Part shown: positions 1 to 6,251 of the stretch, one piece after another
How positions within the stretch are numbered: position 1 is the first letter of the stretch
How the letters are laid out: each line of letters starts with the position of its first letter
DNA from: an uncultured Lachnobacterium sp.
GTDB taxonomy: Bacteria; Bacillota; Clostridia; Lachnospirales; Lachnospiraceae
Assembly (NCBI GenBank): GCA_900550545.1
Contig: URSS01000046.1
Coordinates: 1 to 21,204 of the forward strand
DNA length: 21,204 bases
Direction: 5' to 3'
Translations under genes and position numbers: made by a program
Notes under the pieces: model-generated
What the model was told of the DNA's origin: nothing
The model's database searches: none
The model's input: the letters and a program-made list of their open reading frames with translations, nothing else

Positions 1-622
1 AGAGACAGGTAAGAGGCAGTCCGTGCTCTATGCCGTTGATGCATTTATGCTCAGAGCCGTGATACATAAATGTGCGCTTAATATCAGGGGGCAGCGATAT
101 AATTGCTATATACCCCAGAAATATTGCCAGTCTGATAACGCCCTCTATGAACGCTATGAGCATCTGTGAGCTTATCACCTTTTTAAAAAACCCTGAAAGG
201 AAATACGGCAATGCAAAAAACAGCGCGAGTGCTATGACAATTGACAGTACCACTGAACCTCCAAGCATGGCATTTTCCTGTTTCTTTTCTTTGGCAGCCC
301 TTTTTTTCTTTTCTTCCGCTGTGAGTTCTTCTTCCTTTTCCTTTTTCTTTGAAGCCAAGGCACCTTCATCATCCTCGTCCTCGAAAAATGACGCTGAATA
401 CATCAGTGTGCTCATGCCCAGATGAAGCGAATCGACAAAGCTCACCACACCTCTTAAAATAGGGATTTTTCTAATTGCATCAAGCGTCTTTGAATTCTTA
501 CGCTTTGACACCTTGACATCTATTTCATGGTCAGGCTTTCTCACGGCTACTGCGTATGTGTCCTTGTTCTGCATCATTACGCCCTCCATGACAGCCTGAC
601 CGCCAATACCTGAATACTTCAT
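1..622 (-). CDS. yqhQ: DUF1385 membrane protein YqhQ, 5' part (runs off the window)
   Basis: The first 207 codons of a gene read continuously from ATG at 622 to the window edge. The N-terminal GIGGQAVMEGVMM and the later FMYHGSEHKCINGIEHG match the conserved blocks of DUF1385 (YqhQ). A very acidic-then-basic stretch (about residues 81-117) precedes two hydrophobic segments (about 120-146 and 153-177), so this is a membrane protein; the His/Glu/Cys-rich block at 188-200 looks like a possible metal site (inference). The molecular function of the family is not settled. GAGAGG lies 4 nt before the ATG. Its place after rho and rpmE is a common Clostridia order, usually followed by prmC and prfA, which would lie outside the window. 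Codon use is unusual: serine is mostly TCA and half of the isoleucines are ATA, unlike the neighbours. The C-terminus is missing only because the window ends. Confidence 0.85.
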   Translation of the reverse strand, partial: MKYSGIGGQAVMEGVMMQNKDTYAVAVRKPDHEIDVKVSKRKNSKTLDAIRKIPILRGVVSFVDSLHLGMSTLMYSASFFEDEDDEGALASKKKEKEEELTAEEKKKRAAKEKKQENAMLGGSVVLSIVIALALFFALPYFLSGFFKKVISSQMLIAFIEGVIRLAIFLGYIAIISLPPDIKRTFMYHGSEHKCINGIEHGLPLTCL

Positions 623-640
623 AAAACCTCTCTATATTCC

Positions 641-675
641 AAAAAAGGTTGAGGTATATTGCAACCTCAACCTTT
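641..675 (-). terminator. Rho-independent terminator after rpmE
   Basis: A 12-bp perfect stem (arms 644-655 and 664-675) with an 8-nt loop is followed on the minus strand by a run of six T (646-641). It lies 18 nt past the rpmE stop and upstream of the yqhQ start at 622. It should end the rpmE transcript, so yqhQ would depend on read-through or on a promoter I could not identify. Confidence 0.85.
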
Positions 676-692
676 CAAGTAACTATATGATT

Positions 693-893
693 CTATTTCA
701 TACCATATTTCTTATTGAACTGCTCAATACGTCCACGAGCCTGGTTAGCTTTCTGCTGACCTGTGTAGAATGGATGGCACTTTGAGCAAATCTCTACGTG
801 GATCTCCGGCTTTGTAGATCCTGTAACGAATGTGTTACCACAGTTACATGTAACAGTTGCCTGATAATAATCTGGATGGATTCCTTCTCTCAT
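693..893 (-). CDS. rpmE: Ribosomal protein L31, zinc-binding (C+) form
   Basis: A 66-residue protein starting MREGIHPDYYQATVTCNCG, the standard L31 opening. The four cysteines that bind zinc are present as CxC near residues 16-18 and CxxC near 36-39, so this is the zinc-containing type rather than the cysteine-free paralogue made under zinc starvation. L31 sits at the central protuberance of the large ribosomal subunit and contributes to the bridge with the small subunit. I chose ATG at 893 because GAGGTG lies 7 nt upstream; the GTG at 902, which would add three residues, is part of that ribosome binding site. The gene has its own promoter just after the rho stop, an unusually long leader and its own terminator, so it is probably a single-gene transcript controlled apart from rho. 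Confidence 0.96.
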   Translation of the reverse strand: MREGIHPDYYQATVTCNCGNTFVTGSTKPEIHVEICSKCHPFYTGQQKANQARGRIEQFNKKYGMK

Positions 894-1047
894 GATTTTC
901 ACCTCTTCTATTCTTATCGTTTATTGTAATCAATCTCAAATTGATTGATCCGCCTATTGTCACACTCTTTATACCCGTATGCCCGATCCGCATATGATAC
1001 TTGTTGCAAGAGCGACACGTACGTCCGTTTACATCCCGATAAACATC
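894..1047 (-). promoter_or_regulatory. Long, structured 5' leader of rpmE; candidate L31 autoregulatory leader
   Basis: From the predicted transcription start near 1047 to the rpmE ATG there are about 154 nt without a reading frame. The stretch is richer in G and C than the other spacers here. It contains a 7-bp hairpin (AATCAAT/ATTGATT, about 930-948) shortly before the ribosome binding site, a self-complementary ACGTACGT, and the word GCGGATC twice. Ribosomal-protein genes often carry leaders bound by their own product, and L31 leaders have been described in Firmicutes. That this is one is inference; I could not match a covariance model. Confidence 0.45.
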
Positions 1048-1053
1048 TTAGTT

Positions 1054-1082
1054 ATTCTAACACACATATATATACATTGCAA
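1054..1082 (-). promoter_or_regulatory. SigA-type promoter for rpmE
   Basis: On the minus strand a -35 TTGCAA (1082-1077), a 17-nt spacer and a -10 TAGAAT (1059-1054). It starts 9 nt beyond the rho stop codon, so rpmE can be transcribed independently of rho. No hairpin terminator was seen between rho and this promoter. Confidence 0.65.
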
Positions 1083-1090
1083 GGGCTAAA

Positions 1091-2542
1091 TTATAAAATT
1101 CTGTTTTTCGTAACCATATTGATAAATTCAGCATTGTTCTTTGTATGCGCAAACATATTCAAAATGTTTTCCACCGCCTCATCCGAGCGCATTCCATTCA
1201 AAGCTTTTCGCATATTTTCCACGCCAATCTGTTCCTGTGGATCCAGCAAAAGGTCATCTCGTCTGGTTCCGGATTTTACAATATCAACAGCCGGGAAAAT
1301 TCTTTTTTCCGAAAGCTTACGATCGAGTACAAGTTCCATATTACCGGTACCTTTGAATTCCTCGAAGACAACATCATCCATCTTACTTCCGGTATCTACC
1401 AGTGCTGTCGCAAGAATAGTAAGGCTTCCGCCTTCTCTCATATTACGTGCAGCACCGAAAAAGCGCTTTGGCATATGAAGTGCCGCCGGATCAAGACCAC
1501 CGGATAAGGTACGTCCACTCGGTGTACATGTCAGGTTGTAAGCGCGGGCAAGTCTTGTAATACTATCCAGAAGAATCATAACATCCTGTTTGTGCTCTAC
1601 CAGACGCTTTGCGCGCTCAATCACCATCTCGGATACTCTCTTATGGTGTTCTGCCGTCTCATCAAACGTAGAATAGATCACTTCCACATTGTCTCCCTGA
1701 ATGGCTTCCTTGATATCGGTTACTTCCTCTGGGCGCTCATCGATCAGTAAAATGATCATATGCATCTCCGGGTTATTGATCTTAACCGAGTTTGCAATTT
1801 CTTTCAAAAGGGTTGTCTTACCGGCTTTTGGCTGAGACACAATCATACCTCGCTGTCCTTTGCCGATTGGTGACACAACATCCACAACACGCATTGCCAC
1901 CGAACATCCCGGTCGTTCCATGCGCAGACGCTTGTTTGGGAAAATTGGAGTCATATCTTCGAAATTCATTCGATGCTGCGCCTCCGAAGGATGATATCCG
2001 TTCACCGTAGAAACATAAAGCAATGCTGAAAATTTTTCTTTTTCGGAAGATTTAATCTTTGTATTACCTGTAACGATATCTCCGGTCTTTAGATTAAATC
2101 TCCGGATCTGTGACGGTGCAATGTACACATCATGCTCTCCAGGGAGATAATTTTCACAGCGCAAAAATCCATACCCATCTGCCATAACTTCAAGAATGCC
2201 ACTCACGGTGCATCCGCTGTCAAGATCAGCAATATCTTCCTTGATAGCCGCCGAATCCTGAATCTCTTCTTTTACATTATATGAAGAATCACTTTCTTCC
2301 CGCTCCTGTTCCGCTTTGCGGGCACGAAGAATGCGCTCTCTGTGTTCTATCGCATTTGTAGTAAAAACAGTCTTATGATCCTTGGCAATTTTTACTACGC
2401 CTGACTTTTTTTCTTCTTCATCTTCCTGAAGCATGCGCTCGATCAGCTCGCTTTTTTTCATTGCTGACACGCCTTTAATGCCTCTCGCTTTGGCAAGGTC
2501 CTTTAACACAACCAAAGACAGGCTTTCGTATTTTTCCCTCAT
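1091..2542 (-). CDS. rho: Transcription termination factor Rho
   Basis: A 483-residue hexameric RNA helicase that ends transcription. In order: the Rho N-terminal helical domain (about 1-45), a charged insertion of about 60 residues rich in Lys, Glu and Arg (45-108), the RNA-binding cold-shock-like domain (about 110-185, with GYGFLR and DVYIAPSQIRRF), then the RecA-like ATPase. Walker A is QPKAGKTT at 237-244, Walker B ends at Asp326 in VMILLDSITRLARAYN, and the R-loop is PSGRTLSGGLDP at 341-352. All ATPase motifs are intact. AAGGAG lies about 7 nt before the ATG, and a minus-strand TATAAT at 2623-2618 gives a leader of about 70 nt. The N-terminal insertion is typical in position but varies between clades. 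It is divergent from the malic enzyme gene. Confidence 0.97.
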   Translation of the reverse strand: MREKYESLSLVVLKDLAKARGIKGVSAMKKSELIERMLQEDEEEKKSGVVKIAKDHKTVFTTNAIEHRERILRARKAEQEREESDSSYNVKEEIQDSAAIKEDIADLDSGCTVSGILEVMADGYGFLRCENYLPGEHDVYIAPSQIRRFNLKTGDIVTGNTKIKSSEKEKFSALLYVSTVNGYHPSEAQHRMNFEDMTPIFPNKRLRMERPGCSVAMRVVDVVSPIGKGQRGMIVSQPKAGKTTLLKEIANSVKINNPEMHMIILLIDERPEEVTDIKEAIQGDNVEVIYSTFDETAEHHKRVSEMVIERAKRLVEHKQDVMILLDSITRLARAYNLTCTPSGRTLSGGLDPAALHMPKRFFGAARNMREGGSLTILATALVDTGSKMDDVVFEEFKGTGNMELVLDRKLSEKRIFPAVDIVKSGTRRDDLLLDPQEQIGVENMRKALNGMRSDEAVENILNMFAHTKNNAEFINMVTKNRIL

Positions 2543-2617
2543 ATAATCTCCTTTATATTAAAAAATCGAATTTCATGGGATCTATGTCTGAAACGACGCA
2601 GAATCGCTTATGAAATT

Positions 2618-2646
2618 ATTATACACTATTATTCTGAAAATAGGAA
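2618..2646 (-). promoter_or_regulatory. Probable promoter for rho
   Basis: A consensus -10 TATAAT lies on the minus strand at 2623-2618. The -35 position 17 nt upstream (TTCCTA) is weak. The leader to the rho ATG would be about 70 nt. Confidence 0.5.
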
Positions 2647-2655
2647 GTCTTTTTC

Positions 2656-2684
2656 TTGATTTGTATTTCCAAGAATGGTATTGT
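2656..2684 (+). promoter_or_regulatory. SigA-type promoter for the malic enzyme operon
   Basis: -35 TTGATT (2656-2661), a 17-nt spacer and -10 TATTGT (2679-2684). The start site would be near 2691, giving a short leader of about 27 nt that holds the AAAGGAG ribosome binding site. It lies back to back with the rho promoter. Confidence 0.6.
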
Positions 2685-2717
2685 TAAAAAAGTACAAGGA
2701 AACAAAGGAGAATTACT

Positions 2718-3869
2718 ATGGATAATAAAGAAAAAGCGCTTTTGTGCCACAAAGAATGGAATGGAAAACTTGAAACTATCGCAAAATCCAAGGTGAACAG
2801 CCGCGAGGATCTGGCAATTGCCTACACACCTGGCGTTGCTGAGCCATGCAAAGTCATCGCAGAAGATAAATCCGCTGCATACACTTATACCTGGAAAGCA
2901 AACACCGTTGCCGTTGTATCCGACGGAAGTGCGGTTCTTGGTCTTGGCAATATCGGACCATACGCAGCGATGCCGGTAATGGAAGGAAAATGTGTACTGT
3001 TCAAGGAATTCGGCGATGTAAACGCTGTCCCAATCTGTCTGGACACACAGGACACCGAAGAAATCATTACTACTGTCAAAAATATTGCTCCGGGATTTGG
3101 CGGAATCAACCTGGAAGATATTTCTGCTCCACGTTGCTTTGAAATCGAGGAACGACTCAAAGAAATGCTGGATATCCCTGTCTTTCACGATGACCAGCAT
3201 GGTACCGCGATCGTTGTTCTTGCTGGAATCATCAACGGTTTACGTGTTACCGGAAAGAAAAAGGAAGATTGCAAAGTTGTTGTAAACGGTGCAGGTTCTG
3301 CCGGAGTTGCAATCACAAAGCTTCTTCTTACTTATGGTTTCAAACATGTAACCATGTGCGACCGCGAGGGTATCATTGGAAAAGATTATCCGAACTTAAA
3401 CTGGATGCAGAAAAAAATGACAGAAGTTACAAACCTTGAAAATGCAAGTGGAACACTTACAGACGCATTAAAAGATGCAGATATTTTTGTAGGTGTCTCC
3501 GCTCCAAATATTGTAACACCAGAGATGGTTTCCTCTATGAACAAAGACGCGATTCTTTTTGCCATGGCAAACCCGGTACCGGAGATTATGCCGGATGTTG
3601 CAAAAGCTGCTGGGGCAAAAGTTGTTGGAACCGGACGAAGCGATTTCCCGAACCAGGTAAACAATGTAATCGCATTCCCTGGTATTTTCAAAGGTGCACT
3701 GGAAGGACATGCAAAACAGATTACCGAAGAAATGAAACTTGCTGCTGCCGAAGCACTTGCTGCACTCGTATCCGATGATGAGATCAACGAAGATTTCATT
3801 ATGCCGGAAGCATTTGATCCACGTGTTGCGGAAGTTGTCAGCGAAGCTGTCAAGTCTCATATTTCATAA
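2718..3869 (+). CDS. Malic enzyme, NAD(P)-dependent, short bacterial type
   Basis: A 383-residue cytosolic enzyme that oxidatively decarboxylates malate to pyruvate, or runs in reverse, reducing NAD(P). Family residues are visible: Tyr36 in AYTPGVAEP, Lys91 in EGKCVLFKEF, the metal-binding Glu133/Asp134 in INLEDI and Asp158/Asp159 in FHDDQHGTA, and the dinucleotide loop GAGSAG at 191-196. Length fits the compact bacterial class (about 380-440 residues) without a phosphotransacetylase tail. The sequence alone does not decide between NAD and NADP, or between malate and malolactate use. AAAGGAG lies 7 nt before the ATG. It heads a plus-strand set and the next gene starts 1 nt after its stop. With PFOR in the same window it fits fermentative pyruvate metabolism. 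Confidence 0.95.
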   Translation: MDNKEKALLCHKEWNGKLETIAKSKVNSREDLAIAYTPGVAEPCKVIAEDKSAAYTYTWKANTVAVVSDGSAVLGLGNIGPYAAMPVMEGKCVLFKEFGDVNAVPICLDTQDTEEIITTVKNIAPGFGGINLEDISAPRCFEIEERLKEMLDIPVFHDDQHGTAIVVLAGIINGLRVTGKKKEDCKVVVNGAGSAGVAITKLLLTYGFKHVTMCDREGIIGKDYPNLNWMQKKMTEVTNLENASGTLTDALKDADIFVGVSAPNIVTPEMVSSMNKDAILFAMANPVPEIMPDVAKAAGAKVVGTGRSDFPNQVNNVIAFPGIFKGALEGHAKQITEEMKLAAAEALAALVSDDEINEDFIMPEAFDPRVAEVVSEAVKSHIS

Positions 3870-3870
3870 T

Positions 3871-4830
3871 ATGCGTACTTTATCCAATACCGTCTGCCCT
3901 TTTTCTTCCGGCAGGCGGTATTATTCCCTGAATGATTACTGCAAAGAGACTTTTGGTGAAAAAGTATACCGCCTCAGCTTGAGCGGTGGTATGACTTGCC
4001 CAAATCGCGATGGAACCTACAGTACTCTCGGTTGTGCCTTCTGCAGTGAAGGTGGTTCCGGTGATTTTGCAGCCTCTGCATCTCTTCCGGTCTCGCAACA
4101 GTTGTCGGATGCAAAAATGCGCATTGTTACAAAAACAAACTGTTCAAAATTCATTGCATATTTTCAATCCTACACGAACACTTACGCACCGATTGCATAT
4201 TTGCGTTCCATTTACGAAGAAGCATTACAATCACCTGCGATTGTTGCTTTATCCATTGGCACACGAAGCGATTGTCTGGGCAAAGATGTGCTCCTGCTTC
4301 TTTCCGAACTGCAAAAGGAATATCCGCACAAACAAATCTGGATTGAGCTTGGATTACAGACGATGCACAACGACACGCTGCGGCAGATGAATACACACAC
4401 GACGGTCGAACAATTTGATTCTGCTGTTGATGCACTTACCCGAATTCATATCCCGGTAATTGCCCATGTAATTCTTGGATTTCCAAACGAGACAAAAGAA
4501 ATGATGTTACAGACCATTTCCCATGTATCCCGACTTCCGGTTGCCGGAATCAAGCTTCAGCTTCTTCACGTATTAAAAAACACGAAACTGGGGAATAAAT
4601 ATCTGGAAACACCGTTTCCGGTTATGGAACGGATGCCCTACTGCGATCTGGTCATTGATTGTCTGGAACTTCTTCCGCCGGATATGGTCGTTCACCGATT
4701 AACCGGTGACGGTCCGCGAAACCTTTTACTGGCACCCTCATGGAGCACTGACAAAAAACGTGTGCTGAATACCATTCATCATCGTCTCAAAGAACGCGAT
4801 ACATGGCAAGGACGATTATTTATATCTTAA
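3871..4830 (+). CDS. Radical SAM protein, TIGR01212 (YtqA/YhcC) family
   Basis: A 319-residue radical SAM protein of unestablished reaction. The cluster-binding cysteines are C43, C55 and C58 in TCPNRDGTYSTLGCAFC, the spacing seen in E. coli YhcC and B. subtilis YtqA rather than the usual CxxxCxxC. The TIM-barrel core follows, with YLRSIYEEAL, SIGTRSDCL, ELGLQTMHNDTL and HVILGFPNE. It is related in the core to Elp3-like and HemN-like proteins but lacks their extra domains. The frame stays open upstream into the malic enzyme gene; I take ATG at 3871 because the family begins near YYSLNDY, about 16 residues further on. No good ribosome binding site precedes it and the gap to the malic enzyme stop is 1 nt, so translational coupling is likely. 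Confidence 0.9.
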   Translation: MRTLSNTVCPFSSGRRYYSLNDYCKETFGEKVYRLSLSGGMTCPNRDGTYSTLGCAFCSEGGSGDFAASASLPVSQQLSDAKMRIVTKTNCSKFIAYFQSYTNTYAPIAYLRSIYEEALQSPAIVALSIGTRSDCLGKDVLLLLSELQKEYPHKQIWIELGLQTMHNDTLRQMNTHTTVEQFDSAVDALTRIHIPVIAHVILGFPNETKEMMLQTISHVSRLPVAGIKLQLLHVLKNTKLGNKYLETPFPVMERMPYCDLVIDCLELLPPDMVVHRLTGDGPRNLLLAPSWSTDKKRVLNTIHHRLKERDTWQGRLFIS

Positions 4831-4845
4831 GGAGGATTTGATTTT

Positions 4846-5361
4846 ATGGCTGAACCATTTACCATATACAAATTAACAATTTTATACATGCTGAGCAAAG
4901 CAGGCTTTCCTCTAACCAACACACAGATATCCAATTTCTTTCTAAGCGAAGAATATACTGATTATTTTCGTGTGCAGGAGGTACTCGGAGATCTCGTGGA
5001 TACCAATCTGATTGTAGCAGAATCCACACACTCCAACACGCAATACACGCTTACTGCAGCCGGAAAAGAAACACTCGGTTTCTTTAAAGACAAAATCACT
5101 GACGGCATCGAAGCCGACATTATGAAATTTTTCGAAGAAAATAAGCTGGAGTTTCGTCAGGAAAATTCCATTCTTGCAGACTACTATAAAACAACTAACC
5201 AGAAATATGCCGTGCGCTGTCAGGTACGTTCTGACGCCAATCCAATCATCGACCTGACCCTCAGCGTCACCACCAAGGAACAGGCCGAAGCAATCTGCAA
5301 TAATTGGAAAAATCAAAATGAAGATGTGTATGCATATCTCATGGATATGCTTTTAAAATAA
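4846..5361 (+). CDS. DUF4364 family winged-helix protein
   Basis: A 171-residue protein that I recognise as the DUF4364 family of Clostridia. Residues 1-75 have the layout of a winged helix: KLTILYMLSKAGFPLTNTQISNFF, then VQEVLGDLVDTNLIV, then a wing-like YTLTAAGKETLGFF. The C-terminal half (about 90-171) is mixed alpha/beta with no motif I know. It is probably a DNA-binding regulator (inference); its targets are unknown. AAGGAGG lies 9 nt before the ATG and just after the stop of the radical SAM gene, so the two are co-transcribed. It converges on the flavin reductase-like gene with only 5 nt between the stop codons and no hairpin terminator between them. Confidence 0.85.
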   Translation: MAEPFTIYKLTILYMLSKAGFPLTNTQISNFFLSEEYTDYFRVQEVLGDLVDTNLIVAESTHSNTQYTLTAAGKETLGFFKDKITDGIEADIMKFFEENKLEFRQENSILADYYKTTNQKYAVRCQVRSDANPIIDLTLSVTTKEQAEAICNNWKNQNEDVYAYLMDMLLK

Positions 5362-5366
5362 TTAAT

Positions 5367-5933
5367 TCAAGATTTCTTTTTTATACTATATCCAAATTTT
5401 CCAAGTTTTTCTCCCAGAGAAAAATATTCTCCATGAGAATACATCAAGAGGCCGGATTCGTTGATTTCAAACTTTCCGGTCTCGTTCATATAACGGTCAT
5501 CAATGGTAACTCCTACCACTTCCGCAATAAACATCGTATGACTTCCCAATGTTTTTTTCTCTACAACACGACATTCAATATTCGCCGGACTCTCTGCGAT
5601 CCCAACCGCTTTCACCTGCTGCATCGGCAATGGTGTCAGTTTCATTTCTTTGAATTTATCAACATCTCTTCCGCTGACCACCCCACAATAATCACATGCC
5701 TTTACCAATTCCTGATTGGTGAGATTGATTACAAATTCACCGGTACGATCAATAATATCGTAAGAATAGCGTGACGGACGCACCGAGATGGAAACCATCG
5801 GCGGATTCGTACAGATTGTCCCCGCCCATGCAATCGTAATGATATTTGATCTTCCATTTTCGTCTGTTACGCTCACCATAACTGCCGGTACCGGATTTAA
5901 CATATTTCCCGGTTTCCAATTTTGTTTTCCCAT
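5367..5933 (-). CDS. Flavin reductase-like FMN-binding split-barrel protein
   Basis: A 188-residue protein of the flavin reductase-like domain family (flavoredoxin type). Features: LNPVPAVMVSVTDENGRSNIITIAWAG at the N-terminus, PPMVSISVRPSRYSYDII (FMN phosphate region), GEFVINL, and SHTMFIAEVVGV near the end of the barrel. It probably binds FMN and carries electrons or reduces flavin; the partner is unknown. It is the last gene of the dapF-murE-dapA set: its ATG directly abuts the stop codon of the dapA remnant, and AAGGAG inside the remnant is its ribosome binding site. There is no obvious link to lysine synthesis, so its place may simply be operon hitch-hiking. Because translation of the broken dapA now stops early (6094), any translational coupling would be lost. 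Confidence 0.88.
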   Translation of the reverse strand: MGKQNWKPGNMLNPVPAVMVSVTDENGRSNIITIAWAGTICTNPPMVSISVRPSRYSYDIIDRTGEFVINLTNQELVKACDYCGVVSGRDVDKFKEMKLTPLPMQQVKAVGIAESPANIECRVVEKKTLGSHTMFIAEVVGVTIDDRYMNETGKFEINESGLLMYSHGEYFSLGEKLGKFGYSIKKKS

Positions 5934-6240
5934 TTATAAGCTCCTTATTCCCACCTCGGACATTGCCCGTTTCAGTTCATTTTTATGTGTTTCTTCCAAC
6001 TCTGTCAGTGGTAAACGTACCGGACCGACATCCATTCCCATCATATTCAAAGCTGCTTTCACCGGAATCGGATTTACCTCTGTAAATAGCTTTTCAATCA
6101 GCTTTTCGTATGATAATTGGTTTTGGGGTATGTCCTGCAATTTGTCTTTCCACCAGGTACTCCAGCATTTCAAAATTAATGCTTTTATCTTCATGAAATG
6201 GAGTCACCAAGGCGACTCCGGAGCCGCGAAACACAGACAT
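5934..6240 (-). pseudogene. dapA: dapA remnant: dihydrodipicolinate synthase with a large internal deletion and frameshift
   Basis: The ATG at 6240, with AAAGGAG 7 nt upstream, opens a clear DapA N-terminus (MSVFRGSGVALVTPFHEDKS, then about 18 more residues to IAGHT). After IAGHT the frame runs 10 more codons and stops at TGA 6096-6094. In another frame a clear DapA C-terminus follows, LFTEVNPIPVKAALNMMGM to the TAA at 5934. Intact DapA has about 290 residues; here about 38 and about 60 remain, so some 190 codons are gone, including the Schiff-base lysine, the catalytic tyrosine and most of the barrel. The product cannot condense pyruvate with aspartate semialdehyde. Both ends are well preserved and the start, ribosome binding site and stop are intact, which suggests a recent event or an assembly artefact. 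An open frame from ATG 6194 covers the C-terminal part but its start is out-of-frame DapA sequence. Confidence 0.92.
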
Positions 6241-6251
6241 TTTTTTCTCCT

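Noticed and set aside
72..425. Open frame on the plus strand, antisense to yqhQ
   Set aside because: Low-complexity Ser/Phe-rich product that mirrors the charged Lys/Glu region of yqhQ; no ribosome binding site; the minus-strand gene has family matches.
894..902. GTG at 902 as the rpmE start
   Set aside because: It lies within the GAGGTG ribosome binding site; the family begins with MREGIHP at 893.
1061..1076. Alternating TA tract as a microsatellite
   Set aside because: It is short and forms the spacer of the rpmE promoter.
945..1478. Open frame of 177 codons on the plus strand over the 3' end of rho
   Set aside because: It is antisense to strongly conserved Rho sequence and the rpmE leader and has no recognisable domain.
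3739..3870. Upstream extension of the radical SAM gene into malic enzyme
   Set aside because: The extra 44 residues are the malic enzyme sequence in another frame and are not part of the radical SAM family.
5341..5420. Terminator between the convergent DUF4364 and flavin reductase-like genes
   Set aside because: There is a T-run but no stem of useful length before it.
5934..6194. Short 86-residue gene, or programmed frameshift, making a functional small DapA-like protein
   Set aside because: The first 20 or so residues are out-of-frame DapA sequence, and the catalytic lysine, tyrosine and most of the barrel are absent, so a frameshift could not restore an enzyme.
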